This document shows positions 7,465 to 13,238 of a DNA stretch of 33,616 bases, piece by piece; position 1 is the first letter of the stretch; each line of letters begins with the position of its first letter. The stretch is from a virus. Below the pieces are notes generated by a model, which ran no database searches, was not told the DNA's origin, and saw only the letters and a list, made by a program, of their open reading frames with translations. Location: the IMG/VR virus record IMGVR_UViG_3300011113_000221, positions 1 through 33,616 of that record. One strand, 5' to 3'. The translations under genes were made by a program, and so were the position numbers.

Positions 7465-7698
7465 TTAGTTCCCCTTGTGAGTGCGCTTGTAAGCCCAAGC
7501 GTGAGCGGATTGGAAGGACTCGGCAACGTGAACGATCTGCCACGCCGAAGCCCGCCACCCACCTGTGCTTTTCAGGTAGTCGGCAAGGACTTTTGGCTCC
7601 TCGTCTAGGTAAGGGTCAGGCCAAGGCATGTAAGCCCAGATGTTGACGTTACCGTCGAGGCGGCGTGAGAAATCGAACCCGTTGAAATGCTTAGACAT
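7465..7698 (-). CDS. Hypothetical phage protein, 77 aa
   Basis: The product begins MSKHFNGFDFSRRLDGNVN and is rich in Trp and Tyr (WAYMPWPDPYLDEE). It contains no recognised domain. The start at 7698 has GGAGA 8 bases upstream; an in-frame ATG 39 codons earlier overlaps the next gene and has no such site. It overlaps the gp88-like gene by 8 bases and ends 2 bases before the rIIA start, so it is probably co-expressed with both. Confidence 0.65.
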   Translation of the reverse strand: MSKHFNGFDFSRRLDGNVNIWAYMPWPDPYLDEEPKVLADYLKSTGGWRASAWQIVHVAESFQSAHAWAYKRTHKGN

Positions 7699-8401
7699 TG
7701 TGATTGTCTCCGAGGAAGGCAGATTGGGGGGACTTGCGAAGCAGGCCCTTAGCTTTGAGGCCCACAATGCAAGGGGTAGGATCGAGGAAACGCAGATCGT
7801 CAGCGTCCCCATCAATTACTGGATAGCCAAGCCATGTCTCAGGCAGCGCCCCGAGGAAGGGAACTGCCACGTTCATGCCATTGGCAAGCGCCTTGCGGCA
7901 ATCAGTTAGGTTGTTGCCCGAAAAGCTGAACGTCAGCTTGTAGTTAGCGGGCAAACCCTTGCGATTAGGTAGTTTGGTGTAGTCATAGAAGCCAATCATA
8001 GGCCAGCGTTGAGGGACGCCATGCCTCTCCCACCGAATATCGGATAGGACATTGGGGCGAATGACTGGCTCCAAGTCTAACGACCGGGCGTTGGCAACGA
8101 ACTGATAGATGTCGCTATGAAGCAAGTGAAGGAAAGCTTCACCCTCCTCGAAGAACATCTTGGTTCGTGCAATCCTAGCCTCTTGGATTTTCTTCATAGC
8201 ACCACGACCAGCAAAGAATAGGCAGGCTGCGCTACATTCGGTGCTATGATTGGCGCAAGTATTATAGCCGGACTCCCAAGCGGGGGCAAGGGAAAGGCCC
8301 GCAGTAGCATAACCGCGAGCCGTGCCTTTGATAATCTTGGGATTGCCGACTGTCAGCAGCGAGACGTTGCGCTTGAGTCGGTTGATGAACTTAGTGTCCA
8401 T
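7691..8401 (-). CDS. gp88-like conserved phage protein
   Basis: A 236-residue protein with LLTVGNPKIIKG near the N-terminus, then a cysteine cluster C-x6-C-x3-C (CANHSTECSAACLFFAGRG, residues about 49-67). Later blocks are PMIGFYDYTK, LTFSFSGNN, NVAVPF, PVIDGDADDLRFLD and IVGLKAKG. I recognise this from proteins annotated gene product 88 or similar in diverse phages; their function is not known to me. The spacing of beta-strand-like blocks suggests a barrel-type fold, and the cysteines may bind metal or a cluster. It has a weak AGGGAA site. Confidence 0.65.
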   Translation of the reverse strand: MDTKFINRLKRNVSLLTVGNPKIIKGTARGYATAGLSLAPAWESGYNTCANHSTECSAACLFFAGRGAMKKIQEARIARTKMFFEEGEAFLHLLHSDIYQFVANARSLDLEPVIRPNVLSDIRWERHGVPQRWPMIGFYDYTKLPNRKGLPANYKLTFSFSGNNLTDCRKALANGMNVAVPFLGALPETWLGYPVIDGDADDLRFLDPTPCIVGLKAKGLLRKSPQSAFLGDNHNV

Positions 8402-8402
8402 G

Positions 8403-8654
8403 TCATTTCCCTAGCCCTAGGTATTTGATGCGCTCAATAAGCTGAAGCAATTCATGTGAAAGCATTTCAGCTTCGTTCAGCTTGTCGTAGTGCCTGGCCC
8501 AAGCTTCTTCGTGACTGGGTAGCATCTCTTGGATTTTATCCACGTTGGCGTTAATCATCCCGCCTACCTGGCTAATGTCCTGCATCATTTCCTCGATGGC
8601 CCATTGCTTCTGAGACCAGTTGACCCAGCCGGGTTCACCGTGCGTCGTGTCCAT
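8403..8654 (-). CDS. Hypothetical helical phage protein, 83 aa
   Basis: The product begins MDTTHGEPGWVNWSQKQW and continues as a mostly helical, charged protein (EEMMQDISQVGGMINANVD; KLNEAEMLSHELLQLIERI), likely a coiled coil. The start at 8654 has a strong AGGAGG 9 bases upstream, which decides against in-frame starts further upstream. It overlaps the stop of the preceding gene by 20 bases. No function recognised. Confidence 0.65.
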   Translation of the reverse strand: MDTTHGEPGWVNWSQKQWAIEEMMQDISQVGGMINANVDKIQEMLPSHEEAWARHYDKLNEAEMLSHELLQLIERIKYLGLGK

Positions 8655-8886
8655 GGATAGCATCCTCCTTAATTGGATAGGCATTGCAGGCGTCAATGAC
8701 TGCCAAGATAGCCTTAGCTTCGGCTGCATGGCGGGCATTGGCGATGCGGAAACTTAGATAGCTGCCAGACTGGGCGAGGTCCGGGTAGGTATCGCGCAAG
8801 TCCTCTAGCAAGGCAAGCACCTTATGCCTTACGCTGAAGTAAGGATCATAGAGGTGAGGCGGTGCTTTGCGTGGCTTGGTTGCCAT
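8635..8886 (-). CDS. Hypothetical phage protein, 83 aa
   Basis: The product begins MATKPRKAPPHLYDPYFSV and has two predicted helices (HKVLALLEDLRDTY; NARHAAEAKAILAVIDAC). The start at 8886 has GGAGGA 7 bases upstream and overlaps the stop of the tiny upstream gene as TAATG. The SFRIANARHAAEAKAI stretch loosely recalls the ANARLIAAAP motif of the 10098-10397 product, but similarity is weak. Function unknown. Confidence 0.65.
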   Translation of the reverse strand: MATKPRKAPPHLYDPYFSVRHKVLALLEDLRDTYPDLAQSGSYLSFRIANARHAAEAKAILAVIDACNAYPIKEDAIHGHDAR

Positions 8887-8984
8887 TACCAAATCCTCCA
8901 AAGTTTGCGGCCCCACCGTAGGTAGAGCCAGCCTAGGGCGCCCCGCTTGACACGGGGAACCCAATAGAATGGACGGGGCGCCAT
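8886..8984 (-). CDS. Tiny basic Trp-rich protein, 32 aa
   Basis: A very short gene whose product begins MAPRPFYWVPRVKRGALG and ends RWGRKLWRIW, unusually rich in Trp, Arg and Tyr and shaped like a short amphipathic helix. It is supported by its junctions: the ATG lies 1 base after the upstream stop (TGATATG) and its TAA overlaps the next ATG (TAATG). It has no good ribosome site of its own, so translational coupling is likely. Similar tiny Trp/Arg-rich proteins occur in phage early regions; a membrane or RNA interaction is possible. Confidence 0.6.
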   Translation of the reverse strand: MAPRPFYWVPRVKRGALGWLYLRWGRKLWRIW

Positions 8985-8985
8985 A

Positions 8986-9438
8986 TCAGCGAAGCCGAAA
9001 GATGCGGATGCCGCTGACACCGCTCTCAATAGCTTGCCGCACACTAATGACAGTGTGAATGCCCTTAGCGCGCAATTGATAGCTAGAATCCAAAGCCCGC
9101 AGAAGTGCTTGACGTGGATTAGGGTGAGGCACGAACTGCGATGAACCTACCGGCAGTTTAAGTAGAATTTCTTTCTTAACAAAAGCATTGAAGCTGGAAT
9201 AACGCCCATAAGCAATGCTGGGGGCGCGCTTCCTAGGGGTAGGCGTCGGGGTCTGCACGACAGGGGCAGCCTGCTTAATAACTTCGGGCGTCTCGATCTC
9301 CTTGACAATGGCAGGAGCGGCGGCGGCTTTCTTCTGCTTGGCTTGCTCACGCGCGGCTTGTTTAGCCATGGACGTAAGAGTCTTGATGGGCAGATCAATC
9401 TTGAAGTCGCCGAAGGAGATGATGAAAGAGTTGGACAT
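8986..9438 (-). CDS. Hypothetical phage protein with Ala/Pro linker, 150 aa
   Basis: The product begins MSNSFIISFGDFKIDLPIK. Residues about 25-70 form a Lys/Ala/Pro/Thr-rich linker (QAAREQAKQKKAAAAPA; TPTPTPRKRAP). A C-terminal domain follows (FNAFVKKEILLKLPVGSSQ to SGIRIFRLR) that looks like a small alpha/beta fold. AGGGAAA lies 7 bases before the ATG. The basic linker suggests nucleic acid or protein tethering; no family recognised. Confidence 0.7.
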   Translation of the reverse strand: MSNSFIISFGDFKIDLPIKTLTSMAKQAAREQAKQKKAAAAPAIVKEIETPEVIKQAAPVVQTPTPTPRKRAPSIAYGRYSSFNAFVKKEILLKLPVGSSQFVPHPNPRQALLRALDSSYQLRAKGIHTVISVRQAIESGVSGIRIFRLR

Positions 9439-9513
9439 GGTGCTATTTCCCTGAATAGCGTTGAGATGGACAGCGGATGCTGCCGGAACCAGCCAGGATG
9501 ACTAGCTCTGGAA

Positions 9514-9535
9514 GCACCCCACCGAAGTGAGGCAC
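9514..9535 (-). terminator. UUCG RNA hairpin, possible terminator or processing site
   Basis: On the minus strand GTGCCTCAC-TTCG-GTGGGGTGC pairs over 9 bp with three G-U pairs around a UUCG tetraloop. No U tract follows (TTCCAG), so it may stabilise the mRNA end of the 34-residue membrane gene rather than terminate efficiently. It lies in the 103-base gap between that gene and 8986-9438. Confidence 0.4.
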
Positions 9536-9541
9536 CCTCCG

Positions 9542-9646
9542 CTAATAGCCCAGGAAGATCAGGACTTCAAGGACAATCAGCACCCAAATGGCGAGGATGA
9601 AAGACGACACGACACCAATCAGGCTGAGTTCTAGGTATTTGCTCAT
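9542..9646 (-). CDS. Tiny single-pass membrane protein, 34 aa
   Basis: A short gene encoding a product that begins MSKYLELSLIGVV and continues as one hydrophobic helix (FILAIWVLIVLEVLIFLGY). The whole protein is essentially one transmembrane segment with a short N-terminal head. A near-ideal AAGGAG site 8 bases before the ATG overlaps the last codons of the preceding gene. Tiny membrane proteins of this kind in phages may be holin-like, spanin-like or act in host takeover; which applies here cannot be told. It is followed by the UUCG hairpin. Confidence 0.65.
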   Translation of the reverse strand: MSKYLELSLIGVVSSFILAIWVLIVLEVLIFLGY

Positions 9647-9649
9647 AGG

Positions 9650-9883
9650 TTATTCTCCTTTGGTTTCGAGGTGGTCGGCAGCCATAGTCAGGATGTTGAT
9701 TAGGGTTCGCAATTGATCTGCATTAAAGTAGACGGCAGGAGAACAGGCGCTGGTGACCATTTCAATTTCGAAGCAGTAGCTGTTGTGGTATTTATTGGGG
9801 ACGTCAAGGTAGGTTTCGCGATGAAAGACATGGCTGATGTGGAGGAGGTCGCCGTCAACGTCTTTGAAGGCTACTTTGACCAT
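9650..9883 (-). CDS. Hypothetical phage protein, 77 aa
   Basis: The product begins MVKVAFKDVDGDLLHISHV, with a probable C-terminal helix NADQLRTLINILTMAADHLE. The layout (beta-rich N-terminal half, then a helix starting with D/E-Q-L/F-R) matches the 69-residue product just upstream, so the two look like diverged tandem paralogues. AAGGA lies 9 bases before the ATG. The function is unknown; the repeated small-gene pattern is typical of phage early regions. Confidence 0.7.
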   Translation of the reverse strand: MVKVAFKDVDGDLLHISHVFHRETYLDVPNKYHNSYCFEIEMVTSACSPAVYFNADQLRTLINILTMAADHLETKGE

Positions 9884-9885
9884 GG

Positions 9886-10095
9886 TTAGGCATCCTTTTC
9901 GAGGGCTTCGAGATGGGCGATGACTGCAAGGCAGGCTTCATTCAACTTGCGGAATTGCTCCAGCTTGAAGAAAAGCGCGTCATTGGGGGTATCAAGTTCT
10001 ACCCAGAAACCTTTTGAGTAGTGACCCTCAAGATAATAAGAAGGGTCTAAGACGAGGCTATAGTTATCAATGTCCAAAAGGGTTATGCGTTCCAT
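9886..10095 (-). CDS. Hypothetical phage protein, 69 aa, paralogue of next gene
   Basis: The product begins MERITLLDIDNYSLVLDPS and ends in a helix KLEQFRKLNEACLAVIAHLE that parallels the helix in the 9650-9883 product. AAGGAA lies 7 bases before the ATG, and the gap to the next gene is only 2 bases. Tandem duplication followed by divergence is the simplest reading. No known domain. Confidence 0.7.
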   Translation of the reverse strand: MERITLLDIDNYSLVLDPSYYLEGHYSKGFWVELDTPNDALFFKLEQFRKLNEACLAVIAHLEALEKDA

Positions 10096-10097
10096 GG

Positions 10098-10397
10098 CTA
10101 GGTTCCTTTGGCTTTGTCGATGATGTTTTGGGCTGCTCCGAGCATGGTTGCCCCCGCTAATAAGGCACTCTCATCGGCATATTCATTTGCAAAGCCTAGC
10201 AGACGCTCGCACATGTCTAACAGGTCAGGCGCTGCCGCGATTAAACGGGCGTTGGCGTTTGCCTCTCGCTCTGAGCTACCTTCCGCTGATATATATCTTA
10301 GTTTTGAAACCTCGACGAAATCGAAAGGATGTGGAACGCCGTGTAATACTTCTCCAGCTGATCTGAGAATCCACGGGCCGGGAGTATGGTTGCTCAT
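10098..10397 (-). CDS. HTPGPW / ANARLIAAAPDLL-type phage protein, 99 aa
   Basis: A well-known class of small phage and prophage proteins: N-terminal HTPGPW (residues 4-9) and a central ANARLIAAAPDLLDMCERLL motif (about 47-66). The function is unknown although the family is extremely widespread in proteobacterial phages, usually in early accessory regions. It lies in a chain of genes with 2-base gaps. A short AAGGAG-type site precedes the ATG. Confidence 0.85.
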   Translation of the reverse strand: MSNHTPGPWILRSAGEVLHGVPHPFDFVEVSKLRYISAEGSSEREANANARLIAAAPDLLDMCERLLGFANEYADESALLAGATMLGAAQNIIDKAKGT

Positions 10398-10399
10398 GG

Positions 10400-10615
10400 C
10401 TAGGCTCCTTTGGAGATGGATTTGAGGGAGTCGCGGACTCGTTTAGCTATGTCACCACGCCAGTGAGTCATGTTGTTCAGGATGTAAAGGGCCTGGACCT
10501 TTTGCTCATAGGGATCAGTGACTAGGAGGCCGTGCTTGGCGTAGGCAATGGCATAGTTAAGGGAGCGAACACCCTGATGGGCTACGATAGAGCGGCAGGC
10601 TTCATGGAAAGTCAT
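10400..10615 (-). CDS. Conserved phage protein, 71 aa
   Basis: The product begins MTFHEACRSIVAHQGVRSL, with the block VQALYILNNMTHWRGD near residues 40-55. I recall close relatives with this HQGV-SLNYA and ALYILNN-THWRGD signature in other phages, all of unknown function. GAGGAG lies 8 bases before the ATG, and the start overlaps the upstream stop as TAATG, so it is coupled to the 59-residue gene. Confidence 0.75.
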   Translation of the reverse strand: MTFHEACRSIVAHQGVRSLNYAIAYAKHGLLVTDPYEQKVQALYILNNMTHWRGDIAKRVRDSLKSISKGA

Positions 10616-10794
10616 TAGGCTGACTCCTCTACCAGGTCATAAAGGGGATAGACTTGCTTGCCTTTGGATTGAAGGGAAACAAGGAAGCGGTCAGCTAGAG
10701 AACGGGCTTCCCAAAGACTTTCTGCTTTGAGAGTGCGGGTCTGTTCTACAGTAGACCCCCACCGATTAGCTACGAGATAGGACATGACGAACAT
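10615..10794 (-). CDS. First gene of left arm: small protein, 59 aa
   Basis: The first gene of the leftward block. Its product begins MFVMSYLVANRWGSTVEQT and ends VYPLYDLVEESA. AGGAG lies 9 bases before the ATG, the stop overlaps the next start as TAATG, and no gene lies upstream for 1 kb. A start at the internal Met4 is possible. Being closest to the strong leftward promoter it is probably among the earliest proteins made. Its leader contains inverted repeats that end just ahead of its ribosome site. No known domain. Confidence 0.65.
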   Translation of the reverse strand: MFVMSYLVANRWGSTVEQTRTLKAESLWEARSLADRFLVSLQSKGKQVYPLYDLVEESA

Positions 10795-10813
10795 GAATTA
10801 GCACTCCTGCTAA

Positions 10814-10920
10814 CTAGACCAGTCAGGCACGATTGCACGGCTGGTCAAGGTAGCGGGTAGTGATGGCTAAATTAGCTCTGTTGTTGGGCTGTTGCCAAGA
10901 TGTCTCGACGGCTGGTCTAG
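10814..10920 (-). promoter_or_regulatory. Leftward leader with competing inverted repeats
   Basis: In the leader RNA the arm CTGGTCTAG (10822-10814) lies just before the ribosome site of the first gene. It can pair perfectly with CTAGACCAG at 10920-10912, or partly (CTTGACCAG, 7 of 9) with a second arm at 10849-10841. The two upstream arms sit in a shared ACGGCTGGTC-x-AGG repeat. Mutually exclusive pairings of this kind can regulate translation or elongation; this is an inference from sequence only. Confidence 0.4.
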
Positions 10921-11036
10921 GCAACGTCACTTGCCTATATAACCATACTTGAACCCAGAGCGTTGTAGACGTTGGGCCACCGCAAAGATAATCTTATATG
11001 GGCTGTCCGACCAGGCAGATCGGCGCCACGGGAGGG

Positions 11037-11065
11037 ACCATAGCCCGCCCCGAAATCGGTGTCAA
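11037..11065 (-). promoter_or_regulatory. Main leftward promoter
   Basis: Minus-strand TTGACA (11065-11060), exactly 17-base spacer, TATGGT (11042-11037) inside GGCTATGG. A run of about nine A residues on this strand lies just upstream of -35 and resembles an UP element. The predicted start is near 11030, giving a leader of about 235 bases. This is the best leftward promoter in the window and probably drives the whole left arm. Confidence 0.75.
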
Positions 11066-11078
11066 GCGTTTTTTTTTC

Positions 11079-11103
11079 GCCAACGATTTCAACGGGTTAC
11101 GGG
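11079..11103 (+). repeat. Iteron-like 25-bp repeat, copy 1
   Basis: GCCAACGATTTCAACGGGTT followed by ACGGG. It matches the copy at 11727 at about 20 of 25 positions. It lies immediately upstream of the leftward promoter's A tract. Confidence 0.5.
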
Positions 11104-11159
11104 CCGATCCTCATGTGGGATGTGAGTTGCGAAAGCGTAACGATTTGCACCATAAGGAT

Positions 11160-11181
11160 TGGCTATAGAAGCGAATAGCCA
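11160..11181. repeat. Inverted repeat next to rightward promoter
   Basis: TGGCTAT and ATAGCCA are separated by 8 bases (AGAAGCGA). The perfect 7-bp arms end 3 bases before the -35 box of the rightward promoter, a position suited to an operator. Confidence 0.5.
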
Positions 11182-11184
11182 GAC

Positions 11185-11213
11185 TTGACTTTCCAGCCTA
11201 GCTAGGTTAGTAT
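11185..11213 (+). promoter_or_regulatory. Rightward promoter with palindrome in spacer
   Basis: TTGACT (11185-11190), 17-base spacer, TAGTAT (11208-11213). The spacer contains the exact palindrome CCTAGCTAGG (11197-11206), one of four copies nearby. A second extended -10 (TGCTATACT) follows at about 11223-11231, and together with TAGTATGCA it makes an imperfect inverted repeat. It could drive the 11855-12244 gene through a long leader or prime origin transcription. Confidence 0.5.
11197..11206. repeat. CCTAGCTAGG palindrome, copy 1
   Basis: A self-complementary 10-mer lying between the -35 and -10 boxes of the rightward promoter. Identical copies are at 11550, 12279 and 12345. Confidence 0.7.
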
Positions 11214-11267
11214 GCAGTCTCATGCTATACTAGCCAACCTCCGCGCCCTGGGGTAGCTAGATGGGAT

Positions 11268-11420
11268 GCTCACTTAGATTCTCACCAAGAAAAGCCAATG
11301 AAATCAAGCACTTAGGGGCGCCGGTGAGGAAGTGAGAATGGTGAGCGACTAACTTCTAGGTTTTGAAAAGAAAGAATATATATAGAAATACCTGGAGGGG
11401 CGCGCTCACTTTCTCACTTT
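11268..11420. repeat. GTGAG/CTCAC element, copy A
   Basis: It begins with GCTCACTTAGATTCTCACC (11268-11286). Then come three direct GTGAG motifs (11324-11345), an AT-rich core with GAAAAGAAAGAATATATATA, and an inverted block CGCTCACTTTCTCACTT (11404-11420). The GTGAG block and CTCAC block are near-complements and could form a long hairpin. The same order recurs at 12739-12897. A replication origin with flanking iterons, or a multi-site operator, are the leading readings. Confidence 0.65.
11294..11307 (+). repeat. Iteron-like repeat, copy 2
   Basis: GCCAATGAAATCAA, identical over 14 bases to 11727-11740 and followed by GCACTTAGGGG, which partly matches the other copies. It lies inside element A. 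Confidence 0.55.
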
Positions 11421-11453
11421 CTGTCTAAACTATTGAAATGCTTGCGCTTTCTG

Positions 11454-11479
11454 GTGAGAATCGCCCGGCGGGCGCTCAC
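11454..11479. repeat. GC-rich hairpin flanked by GTGAG and CTCAC
   Basis: GTGAG, then AAT, CGCCCG-G-CGGGCG and CTCAC. The inner arms pair closely and the outer GTGAG/CTCAC arms extend the stem past a 3-base bulge. It follows element A and uses the same pentamer. Confidence 0.5.
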
Positions 11480-11549
11480 TTTCTGTTCACCTAGGCGTGC
11501 GCTTAGGCTCTCGTTCTGTCCAAGCTCTAGCTTAGGGCGCGCGTTCTGG

Positions 11550-11559
11550 CCTAGCTAGG
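11550..11559. repeat. CCTAGCTAGG palindrome, copy 2
   Basis: An exact copy of the 10-mer, directly before the alternating purine-pyrimidine tract. Confidence 0.7.
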
Positions 11560-11566
11560 CGCGTGC

Positions 11567-11610
<44 letters not shown>

Positions 11611-11706
11611 CTGGGCGTGCGTGCGCGTGCATGGGCGCGTGCGACTAGGGCAGGTTAGAGAGGGAACAAAGAGGGAACGAGCAGGGGGCTAGATAGGCCA
11701 AAAAGA

Positions 11707-11726
11707 ATTGTAACAAATTGTAACTG
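11707..11726 (+). repeat. Tandem AATTGTAAC repeat
   Basis: AATTGTAACA is followed directly by AATTGTAACT, a 10-base period equal to one DNA turn. A second short tandem, GAGGGAAC spaced by 11 bases, lies about 40 bases upstream. Possible operator sites for the downstream gene. Confidence 0.5.
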
Positions 11727-11751
11727 CCAATGAAATCAATGGGTTAGGGGG
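11727..11751 (+). repeat. Iteron-like 25-bp repeat, copy 3
   Basis: GCCAATGAAATCAATGGGTT followed by AGGGG. It shares 14 identical bases with copy 2 and about 20 of 25 with copy 1. A perfect TATAAT follows about 28 bases downstream, but no good -35 is at the right spacing. Confidence 0.55.
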
Positions 11752-11854
11752 TATTGCAATGCCTGGGGCTTTGTGAAATTATAATTGGGCCAAGGCGGAA
11801 ATCGCTAAGGCGGGACCGGGACCATCCCGGCGGTGCTAGAAAAGGAATTGCACC

Positions 11855-12244
11855 ATGGCTTACAAGAACATTATTTCCTCTTGGCAGGATATCGAATTGT
11901 CGGCGCAGGAAATCGCATCGGTCCGCGCCATTGTCGCGGGGGCTTTTAAGCGCGCGGGCGGTAGGGGCGCGCTGCCTAGTGTCGTTTCTTGCAAGAATAT
12001 CCTGAAAGGCAAGATTGCAGTCGATGCGGCGGCATTTGAAGCAGGGAATGTGGCGGAAGCCCCGACGCAGATTATGGCCAAGCCCCTTGCTACATTAGTA
12101 AAGCCTAATACAGTAGGGGCGTCGGACAATGGCCTAGCAGAAAAGGTAGCAGGGTTAGAAAGCATGTTAGCTAGGCTAATCAGCGCCTTGCCAGCGCAAG
12201 CCCCCGCCCCCGCGCAAAAGACAACAAAGCGCAAGGCGGCCTAA
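11855..12244 (+). CDS. Hypothetical control-region protein, 129 aa
   Basis: A protein beginning MAYKNIISSWQDIELSAQE. The first 60 residues look like a compact helical domain (AQEIASVRAIVAGAFKRAG), followed by a flexible Ala/Pro-rich middle, a short helix (EKVAGLESMLARLISAL) and a basic tail (QKTTKRKAA). It has its own AAGGA site 8 bases before the ATG and its own terminator, and stands alone among the repeats. A DNA-binding regulator or origin-binding protein is an attractive guess from position, helix content and basic tail, but no known family is recognised. Confidence 0.75.
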   Translation: MAYKNIISSWQDIELSAQEIASVRAIVAGAFKRAGGRGALPSVVSCKNILKGKIAVDAAAFEAGNVAEAPTQIMAKPLATLVKPNTVGASDNGLAEKVAGLESMLARLISALPAQAPAPAQKTTKRKAA

Positions 12245-12267
12245 TTATCTAGCCTTTACAATAGGTT

Positions 12268-12302
12268 AGCCCCTCTGGCCTAGCTAGGGGGGCTTTTCTT
12301 TT
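12268..12302 (+). terminator. Rho-independent terminator
   Basis: AGCCCCTC pairs with GGGGGGCT (8 bp, one G-U) and is followed by TTTCTTTT. It lies 24 bases after the stop of 11855-12244. The loop contains the third exact CCTAGCTAGG copy. Confidence 0.8.
12279..12288. repeat. CCTAGCTAGG palindrome, copy 3
   Basis: An exact copy, inside the loop and 3' stem of the terminator, so a protein binding here could influence termination only at the DNA level. Confidence 0.7.
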
Positions 12303-12323
12303 GCCCTTAGATAGGAATTGTTT

Positions 12324-12354
12324 CCTAGCCTAGACTAGCTAGGGCCTAGCTAGG
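12324..12354. repeat. CTAG cluster with palindrome copy 4
   Basis: Several CTAG tetramers are packed in about 30 bases, ending with the exact CCTAGCTAGG at 12345-12354. CTAG is usually rare in proteobacterial DNA, so this density is notable. Confidence 0.65.
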
Positions 12355-12501
12355 GCGCCCTGGCGAAGGGGGGTAGGCCCACCCAGGGCGGCAAAAATCA
12401 GGCCGGGTCAGGTCTGTGTCAGTATGCCCCTACCAGAATCGCGCGTATTTTTAGACTTGCCCTATTTTCGCCACAATCCACTTAAGATCAGTCTTCTGAC
12501 A

Positions 12502-12672
12502 CTAACTCGACGCCGGTAGCTCAGGCAACTCGGGCAACTCACTCTGCCCCTTAATGCCCAAACGCCCTTCGACCACCTTCAGGCGCACCTTAAGGTCCCA
12601 AACAGCCCGTTGCAAATCCAACATCAAATTGAACGCAACCATATCTCTAACCTCTTCTTTGCTTACTACCAT
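12502..12672 (-). CDS. Small coiled-coil protein, 56 aa
   Basis: The product begins MVVSKEEVRDMVAFNLMLD, has a helical middle (DLKVRLKVVEGRLGI) and ends in the repeat ELPELPELPASS. It is the only leftward gene in the control region, convergent with 11855-12244 and divergent from the nucleotide genes. The ATG at 12672 is preferred over an in-frame GTG at 12744, which lies inside the GTGAG element. The ribosome site is weak. It may be a small regulator, judging from position only. Confidence 0.5.
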   Translation of the reverse strand: MVVSKEEVRDMVAFNLMLDLQRAVWDLKVRLKVVEGRLGIKGQSELPELPELPASS

Positions 12673-12738
12673 GATAGACACCCTACCCGAAAGCTCGCCG
12701 CACGTCAACCCCGGCGCAAGTGAGTTTCCATTTGTAAA

Positions 12739-12897
12739 GCTCACCTAGATTCTCACCTAAAAGTTGCAGTTATATCAAGCGATTAGCTCAAAAGTGAGAA
12801 AGGTGAGCGTGGTGAGCGACCCCTTCTTATAAGAAAAGAAAGTATATAATATATAAAGTAACCCGAAAATACGCTCACTTTTCTCACTTGCTCACTT
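12739..12897. repeat. GTGAG/CTCAC element, copy B
   Basis: Same order as copy A: GCTCACCTAGATTCTCACC (12739-12757; 18 of 19 identical to A), three GTGAG motifs (12794-12816), an AT-rich core with GAAAAGAAAGTATATAATAT, then CGCTCACTTTTCTCACTT (12873-12890) and one more CTCAC. AAGTGAGAAAGGTGAGCG and its partner are complementary at 17 of 18 positions, so a long hairpin is possible. The total length between landmarks is 134 bases, against 136 in copy A. Confidence 0.7.
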
Positions 12898-13089
12898 ATC
12901 TAATGATATCAATGACTTACAGGCCGCCGCGGGGGTGAGCTTCTCGGTGAGTTTCCCCGTTTGTTACGATTCGCGAACGTATCTGTAAGGAGGCCGCATT
13001 TCGGCATTGTAGGATACGGTACCCTTATATCACACCCGTCAGGGGAAATCAAGCTCTTTGGCCCGACGGGTCCCGCGCATACGCGCCCC

Positions 13090-13118
13090 TTGACATCCGA
13101 CCCTGCATACGCTATATT
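13090..13118 (+). promoter_or_regulatory. Strong promoter P1
   Basis: TTGACA (13090-13095), exactly 17-base spacer, TATATT (13113-13118) within GCTATATT. This fits both the general housekeeping consensus and the alphaproteobacterial GCTA-type -10. The predicted start is near 13125. It lies directly upstream of a strong terminator rather than a gene. Confidence 0.8.
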
Positions 13119-13124
13119 ATGTTC

Positions 13125-13233
13125 ACCGCTAAAAGAAGGACTCTAATGTCCCCGAGCGGCGACTATCCCAAATGTCTCCTTGCGCGTACACCCCCAGAAT
13201 CTGCCCCTCACTACGGTAGGTTCTGGGGTTTTT
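13125..13233 (+). ncRNA. Putative small RNA or attenuated leader, about 110 nt
   Basis: The stretch between promoter P1 and the terminator ending at 13233. It contains a good ribosome site and start (AGAAGGACTCTAATG, ATG at 13146) that opens a frame running through the terminator and in frame into the 13296 gene. It could therefore be a stand-alone phage small RNA, or a leader whose translation or antitermination controls read-through. The exact 5' end is predicted from the -10 box. Confidence 0.5.
13191..13233 (+). terminator. Strong terminator between two promoters
   Basis: CCCCAGAA pairs with TTCTGGGG and the stem continues inward with CTGCC/GGTAG, giving about 14 pairs and a 9-base loop, followed by TTTTTG. 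It sits about 70 bases after the P1 start and just before a second promoter. Confidence 0.8.
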
Positions 13234-13238
13234 GCTTC

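Noticed and set aside
10930-10975. GGTTCAA on the minus strand of the leader, considered as a tRNA fragment.
   Set aside because: No T-stem pairing, acceptor stem or anticodon arm is present.
12961-13146. A 61-codon plus-strand open frame ahead of the nucleotide genes.
   Set aside because: It has a poor start, no ribosome site, and runs across the P1 promoter.
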